A stretch of DNA of 37,871 nucleotides from Bacteroidales bacterium (GTDB lineage: Bacteria > Bacteroidota > Bacteroidia > Bacteroidales > UBA932). Location: the NCBI GenBank assembly GCA_017555445.1, contig JAFZGK010000097.1, positions 1 through 37,871 on the forward strand, given 5' to 3'. Below the pieces are notes generated by a model that was not told where the DNA came from, searched no databases, and saw only the letters and a program-made list of their open reading frames with translations. The translations under genes and the position numbers were made by a program. This document shows positions 15,305 to 24,323 of the stretch, in pieces (within the stretch, counting starts at the first letter, position 1; the number at the start of each line of letters is the position of its first letter).

Positions 15305-16693
15305 ATGGCTCAAGGAAATTCAATACCTTTAGAACTCGGAACAGAAAAGATAAGCAAGCTGCTAAAGCAATACGCATTACCTGCGATCATTGCACAGATA
15401 GCAGCTTCGCTTTATAATATGGTCGACAGCATCTTCATCGGTCAGGGAGTAGGTCCTCTGGCGATCTCAGGACTTGCTGTCACTTTTCCACTCATGAACC
15501 TGTCCACTGCATTCGGTACCCTCGTAGGAGCCGGTGCAGCCACTATGCTTTCAGTTCTCCTCGGACAGAAGAACTATTCTGCTGCCAACAAGGTGCTCGG
15601 CAATGTAGTATCATTGAACGTCATAATCGGAGTTGTCTTCATGGCAGTGGCACTGATTTTCATTGACCCTATCCTCTATTTCTTCGGAGCGAGCGAGAAC
15701 ACTCTTCCATACGCAAAGGAGTACATGAAGGTCATTCTTTATGGCAACATAATCACTCACCTCTATTTCGGACTCAACGCAGCCATGCGATCGACAGGAA
15801 ACCCTCGCAAGGCCATGGGTCTGACAATATTCACTGTGCTTTTCAATGCAATCCTTGACCCGATCTTCATCTTTGTCCTTGATATGGGAATAGCTGGAGC
15901 CGCATGGGCTACAGTCATTGCTCAGGCAGCAGCATTCCTGTTTGTCCTGAACCATTTCAACAACAGAAAGAGAGAAGTTCATTTTGAGAAAGGCATATTC
16001 AGACTTGACCTGAGAGTAGCGAAGGATTCGATGGCCATCGGTCTTGGCCCGTTCCTAATGAATGCGGCAGCATGTCTTGTCAGTCTTTTCATCAATCAGC
16101 AGTTCCTCAGATACAGCGGCGACCTTGGAATCGGTGCATACGGAATATGCAACCGAATCAACTTCATGTTCATCATGATATGTCTGGGTCTTAATCAGGG
16201 CATGCAGCCCATCGCCGGATATAATTATGGAGCCAGAAAGTACAGTCGAGTAAAGGAAGTATTCTGGAAGACAGCCAGGTTTGCAGTACTTGTGACATTG
16301 ATCGGATTCCTTATCACCGAGCTCGCTCCACGAGCAATAGTGGGAGTATTCACTCGAGACGCGGAGTTGCTTGCAATGTCATCCCGAGGCATCAGGATCA
16401 TGAACATCATGCTTCCTATCGTGGGATTCCAGATTGCAGCATCCAATCTTTTCCAGAGTCTGGGTATGGTGAGGAAATCAATCATACTTTCGCTCTCACG
16501 TCAGCTACTTTTCCTGCTTCCATGTCTGTACCTCCTGCCTATGGCTTTTGCAGATAAAGGAATCTGGATGAGTTACCCTATAGCAGACGGACTTGCAAGC
16601 ATACTTACAATCATCCTCTTGAGCAGGCTCCTCAAGAAGCTCGGCAAGCTCAATGACGGTGATGACCCTTCAATCCTTGGCAGCACAATCTAA
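15305..16693 (+). CDS. MATE family efflux transporter
   Basis: A 462-residue inner-membrane protein with about 12 membrane segments. The MATE hallmarks are visible: ALPAIIAQIAASLYNMVDSIFIGQGVGPLAISGLAVTFPL at the N-terminus, AAMRSTGNPRKAM in the first half, and the second-half counterpart LNQGMQPIAGYNYGARKYSRVKEVFWKTARFAVL. Such proteins export cationic drugs, dyes or metabolites by H+ or Na+ antiport. The substrate is unknown. It lies 3 nt after the FKBP gene and 5 nt before the cytidylate-kinase-like gene, so it is probably part of a longer transcript with mixed functions. Confidence 0.94.
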   Translation: MAQGNSIPLELGTEKISKLLKQYALPAIIAQIAASLYNMVDSIFIGQGVGPLAISGLAVTFPLMNLSTAFGTLVGAGAATMLSVLLGQKNYSAANKVLGNVVSLNVIIGVVFMAVALIFIDPILYFFGASENTLPYAKEYMKVILYGNIITHLYFGLNAAMRSTGNPRKAMGLTIFTVLFNAILDPIFIFVLDMGIAGAAWATVIAQAAAFLFVLNHFNNRKREVHFEKGIFRLDLRVAKDSMAIGLGPFLMNAAACLVSLFINQQFLRYSGDLGIGAYGICNRINFMFIMICLGLNQGMQPIAGYNYGARKYSRVKEVFWKTARFAVLVTLIGFLITELAPRAIVGVFTRDAELLAMSSRGIRIMNIMLPIVGFQIAASNLFQSLGMVRKSIILSLSRQLLFLLPCLYLLPMAFADKGIWMSYPIADGLASILTIILLSRLLKKLGKLNDGDDPSILGSTI

Positions 16694-16698
16694 ACATT

Positions 16699-17307
16699 AT
16701 GAAGAAGCTCATCATAACAATCGGAAGACAGTTCGGAAGCGGCGGAAAAGACGTTGCTGATGCGCTTGGACGCAGACTTGAAATCCCTGTGTACGACAAC
16801 GAACTCATTACCAAGGCCGCTCAGGAAAGCGGATTCAGTGCAGAACTCTTTGTCAAGAGCGATGAGAAGAAGCGTTTCTTCTCTTTAACTTCCATCTTCG
16901 GCAGCAATATCGGAGGAGATCCGGACAACTATATGAGTGATGAGAATCTCTTCAACATCCAGTGTTCGACAATACGCAATATTGCAGAACAGGGATCGGC
17001 TGTAATTGTAGGAAGATGTTCAGACTATGTCCTTCGTGACAGCGGATGCACCCTGAACGTATTCCTTACCTCATCGGAAGAAGCGCGTGTAGCCAGAATC
17101 ATGGAAAGGGAAGGTCTTTCAAAAGAAAAGGCTACAGCACTCATGGAGAAGAAGGATAAGGGAAGAGCTGATTACTACAACTACTACACTTTCGGAAACT
17201 GGGGAGTCGCTTCAACATATGACCTTTGTCTTGATTCAAGCATCCTCGGCGTAGAAGGAACCGCAGAATTCATCATTGAGTACGCCCGCAGGGCAGGTTT
17301 GCTTTAG
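16699..17307 (+). CDS. Cytidylate-kinase-like P-loop protein
   Basis: A 202-residue cytosolic protein matching the cytidylate kinase-like family (PF13189). It has the modified P-loop IGRQFGSGGKDVADALG (residues 6-22), a VYDNELI motif, IVGRCSDYVL (a nucleotide-binding segment), and FLTSSEEARVARIMEREG followed by KKDKGRADYYNYYTFGNWG. It differs from true Cmk, which is longer and carries a CMP-binding domain, so it may phosphorylate another nucleoside or act in signalling. The stop codon overlaps the strong AGGAGG ribosome site of the next gene at 17306-17311, which implies translational coupling. Confidence 0.85.
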   Translation: MKKLIITIGRQFGSGGKDVADALGRRLEIPVYDNELITKAAQESGFSAELFVKSDEKKRFFSLTSIFGSNIGGDPDNYMSDENLFNIQCSTIRNIAEQGSAVIVGRCSDYVLRDSGCTLNVFLTSSEEARVARIMEREGLSKEKATALMEKKDKGRADYYNYYTFGNWGVASTYDLCLDSSILGVEGTAEFIIEYARRAGLL

Positions 17308-17316
17308 GAGGTCGGA

Positions 17317-18597
17317 ATGGAGAAAAAGATTCTGACACTGCTTTCCATCGTTGGTCTGTTCTTCATTATCTTTTCTGCTGTCTCACGCAGGTCTGACCGC
17401 GTTGAAATGCCGGAAGAAGAGATCGTGAAGCTTATCAGACTGAACGACAGCATCACCAATGCCCTTTCAGACATACCCGAACTCTCCGGACTGGACAGCA
17501 GGATGGAGAAATATATCAAGAGATGGGAGATGAAGGGAGCTTCGCTTGCAATCACAAGAGGAGATTCTCTCGTCTATGCGAAGGGATACGGCTGGGCAGA
17601 CGAAGAACTCGGAATACCGATGGAGCCGGGACACATCCTACGTATGGCTTCTGTTTCGAAGCTTATCACAGCTGCAGGAATCATGGTGCTCCAGGACAGG
17701 GATTCGCTCAGTATCAGGGACACGGTCTTCGGCCCACGAGGCATCCTCAACGATTCGATATTCACATCACTTATTAGATACAGGGATTATAAGAAGATCA
17801 CAGTAGAACATCTTCTCAGACATCAGGCTGGATTCGGAAGAGATCCTCTCTTCTCATCACGTGATGTGAAGCACCAGCTGAGAATAGATCATGTTCCTGA
17901 AGCAAAGGATTTCTACAGTGTGGTTCTCAACCGTCCGCTCAGATTCAAGCCTGGCTCGTGGCAGCAGTATTCCAACCTTGGTTATCTGCTTCTGTCAGAG
18001 ATCATTGAAAAGGTCTCAGGAATGCCTTATGAGGAGTTCATCCGCACCCAGGTGCTGGAGCCTGCAGGATGCTTCGACATGCATATTGCCGGGAACTATT
18101 ACGAGGACAAGAAGCCTAATGAAGTTCGTTACTACACTCACGAGGGTGACGGCAAATATATTGAGGACTATACAGACAATGGTGTGATGGTCGAGCGCTG
18201 TTACGGCGGAAACAATATACCGTTGCTGCAGGGTGCAGGCGCGTGGTGCGGCTCCCCTATCGAGATTGCCCGTCTCGTAGCATCTATAGACGGCAGTCCT
18301 GAAGTTCCGGACATCATTTCTCCTGAGGCTGTTGAGCAGATGACCGGCTACTACGACAGGGACACATTCTCTCTTGGTTGGAACGATACACACCCTGATA
18401 AAGGATGGACTCGCACAGGAACTCTTTCCGGTACTTGTGCACTTGTCCACAAATATCCTGACGGAGAATGCTGGATACTCATAAGCAACACCAGCACATG
18501 GAGAGGTCCTAATCAGGCAAAATACACAGAAACTCTTTTCCGCCAGTGTCGTGAGCTTTACAGTTCATTACTCCCGAAAAAGAACATGTTCGAGTAA
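17317..18597 (+). CDS. Serine beta-lactamase-fold hydrolase (class C-like)
   Basis: A 426-residue protein with an N-terminal membrane anchor (residues 4-22), so it is held in the inner membrane facing the periplasm. The active-site motifs are Ser112-Val-Ser-Lys115 (SxxK, in MASVSKLITAAG) and Tyr218-Ser-Asn220 (YxN). The late TGTLSGT (about 367-373) sits where the KTG/HxG box is expected. Such family members include class C beta-lactamases, D-aminopeptidases and penicillin-binding esterases, so a link to cell-wall peptides is plausible but not proven. It carries a clear Shine-Dalgarno (AGGAGG, 5 nt before ATG), unusual for this phylum, and ends the plus block with a terminator at 18601-18635. 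Confidence 0.88.
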   Translation: MEKKILTLLSIVGLFFIIFSAVSRRSDRVEMPEEEIVKLIRLNDSITNALSDIPELSGLDSRMEKYIKRWEMKGASLAITRGDSLVYAKGYGWADEELGIPMEPGHILRMASVSKLITAAGIMVLQDRDSLSIRDTVFGPRGILNDSIFTSLIRYRDYKKITVEHLLRHQAGFGRDPLFSSRDVKHQLRIDHVPEAKDFYSVVLNRPLRFKPGSWQQYSNLGYLLLSEIIEKVSGMPYEEFIRTQVLEPAGCFDMHIAGNYYEDKKPNEVRYYTHEGDGKYIEDYTDNGVMVERCYGGNNIPLLQGAGAWCGSPIEIARLVASIDGSPEVPDIISPEAVEQMTGYYDRDTFSLGWNDTHPDKGWTRTGTLSGTCALVHKYPDGECWILISNTSTWRGPNQAKYTETLFRQCRELYSSLLPKKNMFE

Positions 18598-18600
18598 AAG

Positions 18601-18635
18601 AAAAGCAGAAACCTTAAGGGCTTCTGCTTTTTCTT
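18601..18635. terminator. Bidirectional terminator after the hydrolase gene
   Basis: AAAAGCAGAA (18601-18610) pairs with TTCTGCTTTT (18622-18631), with an inner CCTTAAGG. A T-rich tail follows on the plus strand, and the A-rich side serves the minus strand. It separates the convergent hydrolase and buk genes. Confidence 0.85.
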
Positions 18636-18656
18636 TATAGTATGATCATCAACTTG

Positions 18657-19763
18657 CTATCTATGATAGCGCTTGATTTCAAACTCTCCTGCAAGGATTC
18701 CGTAACCATTCTCCGCAAGTGATTCAAGTTCATTTTCTCCTGCATACACTTCAACAGGGGCTATGAACTGAACCATTTCTGCAATAGCTGATGTGATCGG
18801 CTTGCTATAGGCGATACCTCCTGTGAGGACAATTGCATCCACCTTTCCGCAGACCACAGTAGCTACCGCACCGATATATTTTGCAACAGACACGCAGAAA
18901 GCCTTGAGGAAGTTTGCACAAGCCTCGTCTCCTTCCTGAGCTCGCGCAGTAATCTCTCTGAAGTCATTAGTTCCCAGATGTGCGACAGCACCACCCTTTC
19001 CCACAAGCATCTTCCTGATCTCTGCCTTGGTATACTTGCCGCTGAAGCAAAGATCCACAAGCGGGAATGCAGGCACAGAGCCAGCACGTTCAGGGCTCAT
19101 AGGACCATCACCACCGAGAGCATCATTCACATCAATTACAAGACCATTTCTATGAAGTGATACTGATGAACCGCCACCCATGTGAGCAACGATCACTGTC
19201 ACATCCTTGTTTGTCTTTCCTACGTTACGCGCATAACGACGGACCATAGCACGTGAGTTCAATGTATGGAATGCTGCCCTGCGCTCGAATTCAGGATGTC
19301 CTGTAAGCTTGAGCTCCGGAAGCATCTCGTCTGATGTAGGAGCATCCGCGATATATGCCTTGCATACGGCTGAATCCCCTTTTGCCTGACGCGACTTGTT
19401 GATATCAGAAGCCATATCATCAGCGATGAGGGCACTCAGATTACATGCATGGACTCCGTTACGGCCTTCGATCAATGCTTCGCGCATTTCCTGTGTCACT
19501 TCATACACACCTGCCTCGATCGGAGTGATGAGACCTCCGCGGGCCATGATGAGATCGATGGAGTCAAGCTCCACTCCGTTCTCTGCAAGGAAACCGGTAA
19601 TGGCTGTCCTGCGCATATCACCCTGGTCCATTACAGACTCATACTTGGCAATTTCCTCAGCTGAATGAGTAAGATTTGTCTCGAAAAGCTGCTGGCCATC
19701 CTGATAGAATCCGATCTTTGTCGAAGTCGAACCCGGATTGATTATAAGTACTTTTCCTTTCAT
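18657..19763 (-). CDS. buk: Butyrate kinase
   Basis: A 368-residue cytosolic ASKHA-fold enzyme that makes ATP from butyryl phosphate and ADP, giving butyrate. The ATP-binding phosphate-1 loop LIINPGSTSTKIGFY (5-19), the HxxRGG-like MARGGLITPI, HPEFERRAAFHTLNSRA, the VAHMGGGSSVSLHRNG segment (phosphate-2) and the VLTGGIAYSKP adenosine motif all fit Buk rather than acetate kinase. It lies 8 nt after ptb, so the two form one unit. The pair could also act on other acyl phosphates (isobutyryl, isovaleryl) from amino acid breakdown; the sequence does not distinguish these. Confidence 0.94.
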   Translation of the reverse strand: MKGKVLIINPGSTSTKIGFYQDGQQLFETNLTHSAEEIAKYESVMDQGDMRRTAITGFLAENGVELDSIDLIMARGGLITPIEAGVYEVTQEMREALIEGRNGVHACNLSALIADDMASDINKSRQAKGDSAVCKAYIADAPTSDEMLPELKLTGHPEFERRAAFHTLNSRAMVRRYARNVGKTNKDVTVIVAHMGGGSSVSLHRNGLVIDVNDALGGDGPMSPERAGSVPAFPLVDLCFSGKYTKAEIRKMLVGKGGAVAHLGTNDFREITARAQEGDEACANFLKAFCVSVAKYIGAVATVVCGKVDAIVLTGGIAYSKPITSAIAEMVQFIAPVEVYAGENELESLAENGYGILAGEFEIKRYHR

Positions 19764-19771
19764 AGCTTTAA

Positions 19772-20674
19772 TTAAAACATTGCTGCGACAGCAATTGAAT
19801 TAAGTTTAGTCTCAATGCTGTCAGCACGGCTTGAAAGCACGCAAGGAACCTTTGCACCTACAAGAAGTCCCGCCTGCTTTACGCCTGGAACAAGCTTTGA
19901 ATTTGCCTTATAGAAGACATTGCCGGACTCGATGTTAGGGAAAAGTATGCAGTCTGCATCACCCGCAACCGGGCTCACAAGACCCTTGATCTGCACTGAT
20001 TCCATATCGATAGCTACATCGAGTGCAAGAGGACCGTCTGCAATACATCCCTTGATCTGTCCGCGTTCCACCATCTTTGAAAGCATGGCAGCCTCGACTG
20101 AAGCCGGCTGACTTGTGAGAACCTGCTCTGTCGCTGCAAGAATGGCAACCTTAGGTTTCTCCACACCGACAGACTTTGCAGCCTGCACAAGGCAGCCCAT
20201 GATGACCTGCTTCTGCTTGAAATCAGGAGCCGGGATCACTGCCACGTCACCGACAAAAAGAAGCTTATGATAGCTTGGAATCTCGAGTGTAGTACAGTGA
20301 GTAAGGGTTCCCTTAGGAGGGAGAAGACCTGTCTCCTTGTTGAGGATAGCACGAAGGAACTTGTCTGTAGAACAGAGTCCCTTCATGAGGAAATCGCCCT
20401 GACCCTCACGGATCATCTGTACAGCCTGAGCAACTGAAGCCATCTCAGAAGGATTATGCACTACTGTAAATCTTGCAACATCTACACCTTCTTCCTTACA
20501 TGCATCAGCGATCATATTCTCATCACCTACGAGGGTAACTTCTGCAAGACCAAGCTCGACAGCTTTAGCTGCAGCTGCTATCGTATGACTGTCAACACCC
20601 CAGGCAGCAACCATTCTCTTCTTGTCGCCGCGGCTCTGAAGTTCAGCAAATATTTCTGAAAAACTCTTTAGCAT
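19772..20674 (-). CDS. ptb: Phosphate butyryltransferase
   Basis: A 300-residue cytosolic acyltransferase that exchanges CoA for phosphate on butyryl-CoA. It belongs to the phosphate acetyl/butyryltransferase family: AAWGVDSHTIAAAAKAVELG near the start, the LMKGLCSTDKFLRAILNKETGL segment, and the C-terminal PNIESGNVFYKANSKLVPGVKQAGLLVGAKVPCVLSSRADS (the DxxxGN-type active-site region). Length (300) fits Ptb, which is shorter than most Pta proteins. It is linked to buk by an 8-nt gap. A hairpin separates it from ackA, so it may be transcribed at a lower level. Confidence 0.92.
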   Translation of the reverse strand: MLKSFSEIFAELQSRGDKKRMVAAWGVDSHTIAAAAKAVELGLAEVTLVGDENMIADACKEEGVDVARFTVVHNPSEMASVAQAVQMIREGQGDFLMKGLCSTDKFLRAILNKETGLLPPKGTLTHCTTLEIPSYHKLLFVGDVAVIPAPDFKQKQVIMGCLVQAAKSVGVEKPKVAILAATEQVLTSQPASVEAAMLSKMVERGQIKGCIADGPLALDVAIDMESVQIKGLVSPVAGDADCILFPNIESGNVFYKANSKLVPGVKQAGLLVGAKVPCVLSSRADSIETKLNSIAVAAMF

Positions 20675-20694
20675 ATTATATCTATATAAAACAA

Positions 20695-20715
20695 TGAGGC
20701 CGCAGCGCGGCCTCA
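20695..20715 (-). terminator. Hairpin between ackA and ptb
   Basis: A perfect 9-bp GC-rich stem (20695-20703 with 20707-20715, loop AGC), followed on the minus strand by TTGTTTTATA. It lies 10 nt after the ackA stop. As no ptb promoter is visible, it probably lowers rather than abolishes read-through. Confidence 0.65.
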
Positions 20716-20725
20716 GAATAATGAT

Positions 20726-21940
20726 TTATTCTTCTTCATTCTGAACGATGTGCATTGTGTCGCGAGCGATCATCAGCTCCTCATTTGTAGTGATGAGGGC
20801 AACCTTCACCTTTGAGTCAGGAAGTGTAAGGATAGTATCCTCACCTCTTACAACATTCGCATCATAGTCGAACTTGACTCCGAGATATGTAAGGTTCTCG
20901 CATACGCGGCGACGGAGACGGCTGTTGTTCTCACCGATACCACCTGTGAAGATGATAAGGTCGACGCCGTTCATTGCTGCAGCATAAGCACCGATGAACT
21001 TGGTGATGTCATATGTAAGTTTCTTGAGAGTAAGCTTTGCCTTCGCATCGCCCTCATTGGCAGCATTGTCAAGGTCACGTGCATCTGAAGACACGCATGA
21101 AAGACCAAGGAAACCACTCTTCTTGTTGAGCACCTTGCTCATCTCAGAAGCTGAAAGACCTTCCTTCTCCTGGATATAAGTCACGACCTCAGGGTCGATA
21201 TTACCGCAACGCGTACCCATGATGAGACCCTCAAGCGGAGTGAAGCCCATTGTTGTATCGATTGACTTTCCGTTTACCACCGCTGCAATCGAGCTGCCGT
21301 TGCCGAGGTGGCATGTAATGATCTTTGAGTAGTTGAGATCAAGTCCTGCGAACTTAGCTCCCTTTGCTGATACATACTTGTGGCTTGTTCCGTGGAAGCC
21401 GTAGCGACGGATGCCATATTTCTCGTAATACTCATACGGAAGTGCATACATGTATGCATATGAAGGCATGGTCTGATGGAATGCTGTGTCAAATACACCG
21501 ACCTGTGGCACATCCGGAAGAACAGCAGTCACAGCCTTGATGCCAAGGATGTTGGCAGGGTTGTGAAGAGGCGCGAATACCGAGCACTTCTCGAGCTGTG
21601 CGATTACAGCATCAGTAATGAGCTGGCTGCATACGAATTCCTCTGCGCCGTGAACCACACGGTGACCTACAGCTTCGATATCCTCGAGTGTGGTAAGAAC
21701 ACCGTATTCCTTGTCAAGAAGGGCTTCAAGTACAGCTTTGATACCTACTGTATGGTCTGCGATAGGCATCTCCTTCTCAAACTTTTCCTTTCCGGTCGCC
21801 TGATGCTTGAGACAGCCGATTTCCATACCGATCCTCTCGACGAGACCTTTTGCGAGGAGATCATAGACCTCATCATTCTTCATATCAAGGAGCTGATACT
21901 TAAGTGACGAGCTTCCGCAATTGAGTACTAAAATGATCAT
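20726..21940 (-). CDS. ackA: Acetate kinase
   Basis: A 404-residue cytosolic enzyme that converts acetyl phosphate and ADP to acetate and ATP. Signatures are: NCGSSSLKYQLLDM at the N-terminus (phosphate-1), GHRVVHGAEEF (the catalytic region with His), VFDTAFHQTMPSYAYMYALPYEYY, FHGTSHKYVSAKG, CHLGNGSSIAAVVNGKSIDTTMGFTPLEGLIMGTRCGNIDP and FTGGIGENN near the C-terminus. The length is typical. It has a -7 box at 22009-22016 and precedes ptb-buk, forming an acetate/butyrate end-product cluster. No phosphate acetyltransferase (pta) is present in this window. Confidence 0.97.
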   Translation of the reverse strand: MIILVLNCGSSSLKYQLLDMKNDEVYDLLAKGLVERIGMEIGCLKHQATGKEKFEKEMPIADHTVGIKAVLEALLDKEYGVLTTLEDIEAVGHRVVHGAEEFVCSQLITDAVIAQLEKCSVFAPLHNPANILGIKAVTAVLPDVPQVGVFDTAFHQTMPSYAYMYALPYEYYEKYGIRRYGFHGTSHKYVSAKGAKFAGLDLNYSKIITCHLGNGSSIAAVVNGKSIDTTMGFTPLEGLIMGTRCGNIDPEVVTYIQEKEGLSASEMSKVLNKKSGFLGLSCVSSDARDLDNAANEGDAKAKLTLKKLTYDITKFIGAYAAAMNGVDLIIFTGGIGENNSRLRRRVCENLTYLGVKFDYDANVVRGEDTILTLPDSKVKVALITTNEELMIARDTMHIVQNEEE

Positions 21941-22008
21941 GATATTATAGGTTTATTCAATTTTCCCAACTGTTGTGCACGTTTTAAAATTATTGGCGCA
22001 CATCTTTG

Positions 22009-22042
22009 CAAAGTTATAAAAATAATCGCTACTTTAGCCAAA
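22009..22042 (-). promoter_or_regulatory. Promoter of ackA
   Basis: On the minus strand, -33-like TTTG (22039-22042) and -7 TAACTTTG (22009-22016), 22 nt apart. The box overlaps a 10-bp palindrome CTTTGCAAAG (22004-22013). The 5' leader of ackA would be about 60 nt. Confidence 0.6.
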
Positions 22043-22054
22043 AATTGGAATCAA

Positions 22055-23164
22055 ATGACAGTGGAGAGAGAAACAGCAGGGTTTGCACTTCCTTTTGCAG
22101 CCGGAATCGCAGCTGCAGTCTACGCCGGAGCCATCTCAGGGGGCATTATCGTCCATATATCCTTAATCTCGGCGCTGACAATATTCTCATTCATCCTGAT
22201 GCTTCGTAATCATTTTTCCTTATCAGACAGGTGCAAACGATGCCTGATCATAGGGGCAGCCATGACTACCGGAGCCTTATGCGGGCTCACATCAATCGAA
22301 ATATCGGTCTCATCATATGACACAACGTCAGTCTTTGACATGATCGGAGGTTGGCTGGAAGCATCAGCCGACAGCATAAGATTCAGCCGGCCACAGACAA
22401 ATGTATTCATAAAGGCGATCCTCACCGGAGAACGCAGCGGGATGAGCCCGGACATCACAGAGATATTCCGTAAAAGCGGAGCATCGCATATACTCGCCCT
22501 GTCAGGACTTCATCTTGGAGTCATTTACCTTATGATAAACCGCATGCTGTCGTTGATCGGATATAGTCGTACGGCATTATGGACAAGATCCTTGCTGACC
22601 GTACTTCTGTGCGGCGTCTACACATTGGCTACAGGCGCAGGACCTTCCATAACAAGAGCTTTCATATTCATTGTCCTGAATGAATGCGCGCGACTTACGG
22701 GACGTTACCGAAGCACAGGAAACATCCTGCTTGCAGCACTAGTGATACAGCTATGCATATCACCGTCTTCAATACGTTCTGCAGGTTTTCAGCTCTCGTA
22801 TGCCGCCATGGCGGGAATCGCGTTCATCCACCCATGGCTGAAAGGAATGTGGCCTGACGAAGATGGTGCAAAGTTCTCCCGCCTGATCACCAGGCCTGCC
22901 AGATGGATGTGGAACTCTTTTTCAATGTCGACTGCATGTCAGGCAGCCACAGCACCTCTGGCCTGGATACACTTCGGTACTTTTCCACTATACTTCCTGC
23001 TTACCAACCTCATAGCATTGCCTCTGACAGGCATACTCATCCCTTCAGCTGCCGCAACTCTCGTTCTCAGCAGGGCAGAAATATGCCCCGATCTGCTGGT
23101 CCGACTTACCGAATGGCTTACGTGGCTGCTGATCGGGGCATTGGAAATCATTGCCTCTATGTAG
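22055..23164 (+). CDS. Minimal ComEC/Rec2-like DNA-uptake channel protein
   Basis: A 369-residue inner-membrane protein with the ComEC competence-domain signature: AILTGERSGMSPDITEIFRKSGASHILALSGLHLGVIYL (about 121-159), then GAGPSITRAFIFIVL and GFQLSYAAMAGIAFI. Full ComEC proteins are about 700 residues. They have an OB-fold domain early and a metallo-beta-lactamase domain at the C-terminus. Here both seem missing: the competence domain begins by residue 110, and the stop comes right after the last membrane helices. The following DNA is the convergent FISUMP gene, so no separate C-terminal part is encoded next to it. ComEC normally moves single-stranded DNA into the cell. This short form may be a degenerate or specialised channel. 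Confidence 0.82.
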   Translation: MTVERETAGFALPFAAGIAAAVYAGAISGGIIVHISLISALTIFSFILMLRNHFSLSDRCKRCLIIGAAMTTGALCGLTSIEISVSSYDTTSVFDMIGGWLEASADSIRFSRPQTNVFIKAILTGERSGMSPDITEIFRKSGASHILALSGLHLGVIYLMINRMLSLIGYSRTALWTRSLLTVLLCGVYTLATGAGPSITRAFIFIVLNECARLTGRYRSTGNILLAALVIQLCISPSSIRSAGFQLSYAAMAGIAFIHPWLKGMWPDEDGAKFSRLITRPARWMWNSFSMSTACQAATAPLAWIHFGTFPLYFLLTNLIALPLTGILIPSAAATLVLSRAEICPDLLVRLTEWLTWLLIGALEIIASM

Positions 23165-23170
23165 GTCTTC

Positions 23171-24202
23171 TTATCTGACGTCGCGGACGCAACGTACACT
23201 TGCTCCAAATGCTTCAGGATCACCTTTACTGATCATCATATCTGCCTGGTCACAGATCAGATAGCGGTAATATGCCATTCCGTCATCATCTGCATCAGCT
23301 GTCCAGAACGTCGCATATTCATATACACCGTTGGACTCGACATCCTTATAAGAACCATCTGCAGACCTTACACCAAGATTGGCAAAACCTGCAGGGATCA
23401 TGGACATAAAGCTTGAATTGGTCTTTTCACCGACTTCCGGCCAATATTCCCACATCTGCATACCATTGAAACTCACATCAACCATGAGCTTCGATGCTAC
23501 GTCAGGAATTACACCGAACTTCTCACATTCAGCGCCCAATGCTCTTCCAAGTGACAGCCAGTCCTCCTCTGTAGGAAGTCTCCATCCTTCAGGGCATGCT
23601 GTCAAGGCATCCTTATAGTTGTAGAATCTTCCAAGAATGTCTGACATGATTTCTACATTTGCATATGGAGCTCCACCATTATCAGTTGCGAGATTATTTC
23701 TGAACCAATCAAGGTTCCCTATTCTTACATAATAGTAATTATCACCATCCACAGTGATATGTTCATCTCTCGACATCAGGCCTGTTCCTGTCAATGATCC
23801 GTTCAGACCACTCTTTACAACCGTCACGCTACGCTTTGCAGATGTAGTAGAATATCCGTCAGCATATGCATAGCAAGAGAACGAATATGTCGTCAGGTCA
23901 TCAGGAAACACGAATGTGTATGAACCGTCAGATGGTTTTCCATTGTATGAAAGACCGTTTTCATATCTGGTCGTATCTCTGATGTCTCCAGGAGATACCA
24001 GCCAGAAATATCCGACACCTTTTCCCTCAGGATGCTGAATTCCCTTCGGGGTCATGACAATTTTCTGACCTGGCTCCACAAAATCAGGTGTATAAAAAGT
24101 CACCGCGCCATCAAGATACGGAAGAGACTCTTCTTCGTCCTTCTTACATGAAGCGATAGCCAGAATGGCAGCTGCTAACAAAACAAGTTTTCTAAGACTC
24201 AT
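23171..24202 (-). CDS. FISUMP-domain lipoprotein, probably surface-exposed
   Basis: A 343-residue lipoprotein (signal peptide 1-18, Cys19). After the Cys comes KKDEEES, which fits the Bacteroidota surface-export signal (Lys followed by acids), so it is probably on the cell surface. An N-terminal beta-sandwich (PKD-like, about 30-130) is followed by a FISUMP domain (about 155-340): YYYVRIGNLDWFRNNLAT, GRFYNYKDALTACPEGWRLPTEEDWLSLGRALG, then SFMSMIPAGFANLG and a closing FGASVRCVRDVR. FISUMP domains are common in Bacteroidota surface proteins, with no agreed biochemical role. Its stop is 6 nt from the comEC-like stop, so there is no room for a terminator between them. Confidence 0.85.
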   Translation of the reverse strand: MSLRKLVLLAAAILAIASCKKDEEESLPYLDGAVTFYTPDFVEPGQKIVMTPKGIQHPEGKGVGYFWLVSPGDIRDTTRYENGLSYNGKPSDGSYTFVFPDDLTTYSFSCYAYADGYSTTSAKRSVTVVKSGLNGSLTGTGLMSRDEHITVDGDNYYYVRIGNLDWFRNNLATDNGGAPYANVEIMSDILGRFYNYKDALTACPEGWRLPTEEDWLSLGRALGAECEKFGVIPDVASKLMVDVSFNGMQMWEYWPEVGEKTNSSFMSMIPAGFANLGVRSADGSYKDVESNGVYEYATFWTADADDDGMAYYRYLICDQADMMISKGDPEAFGASVRCVRDVR

Positions 24203-24265
24203 TCTATATCGTACAAATTAGTTTCACAAAAGTGCAAATATCGGCATTTAAATTGGAAAATCCGC

Positions 24266-24273
24266 TAACTTTG
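24266..24273 (+). promoter_or_regulatory. -7 box of the apbE-like gene
   Basis: TAACTTTG in the divergent gap, about 50 nt before the ATG. The -33 position has no clear TTTG. For the minus-strand FISUMP gene only a partial match (GATATTTG, 24235-24242) is seen in the same gap. Confidence 0.45.
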
Positions 24274-24323
24274 TACAAATACTTTGCCCAAGCGACATGC
24301 TTGGCCCATTAATTTGATTATTT

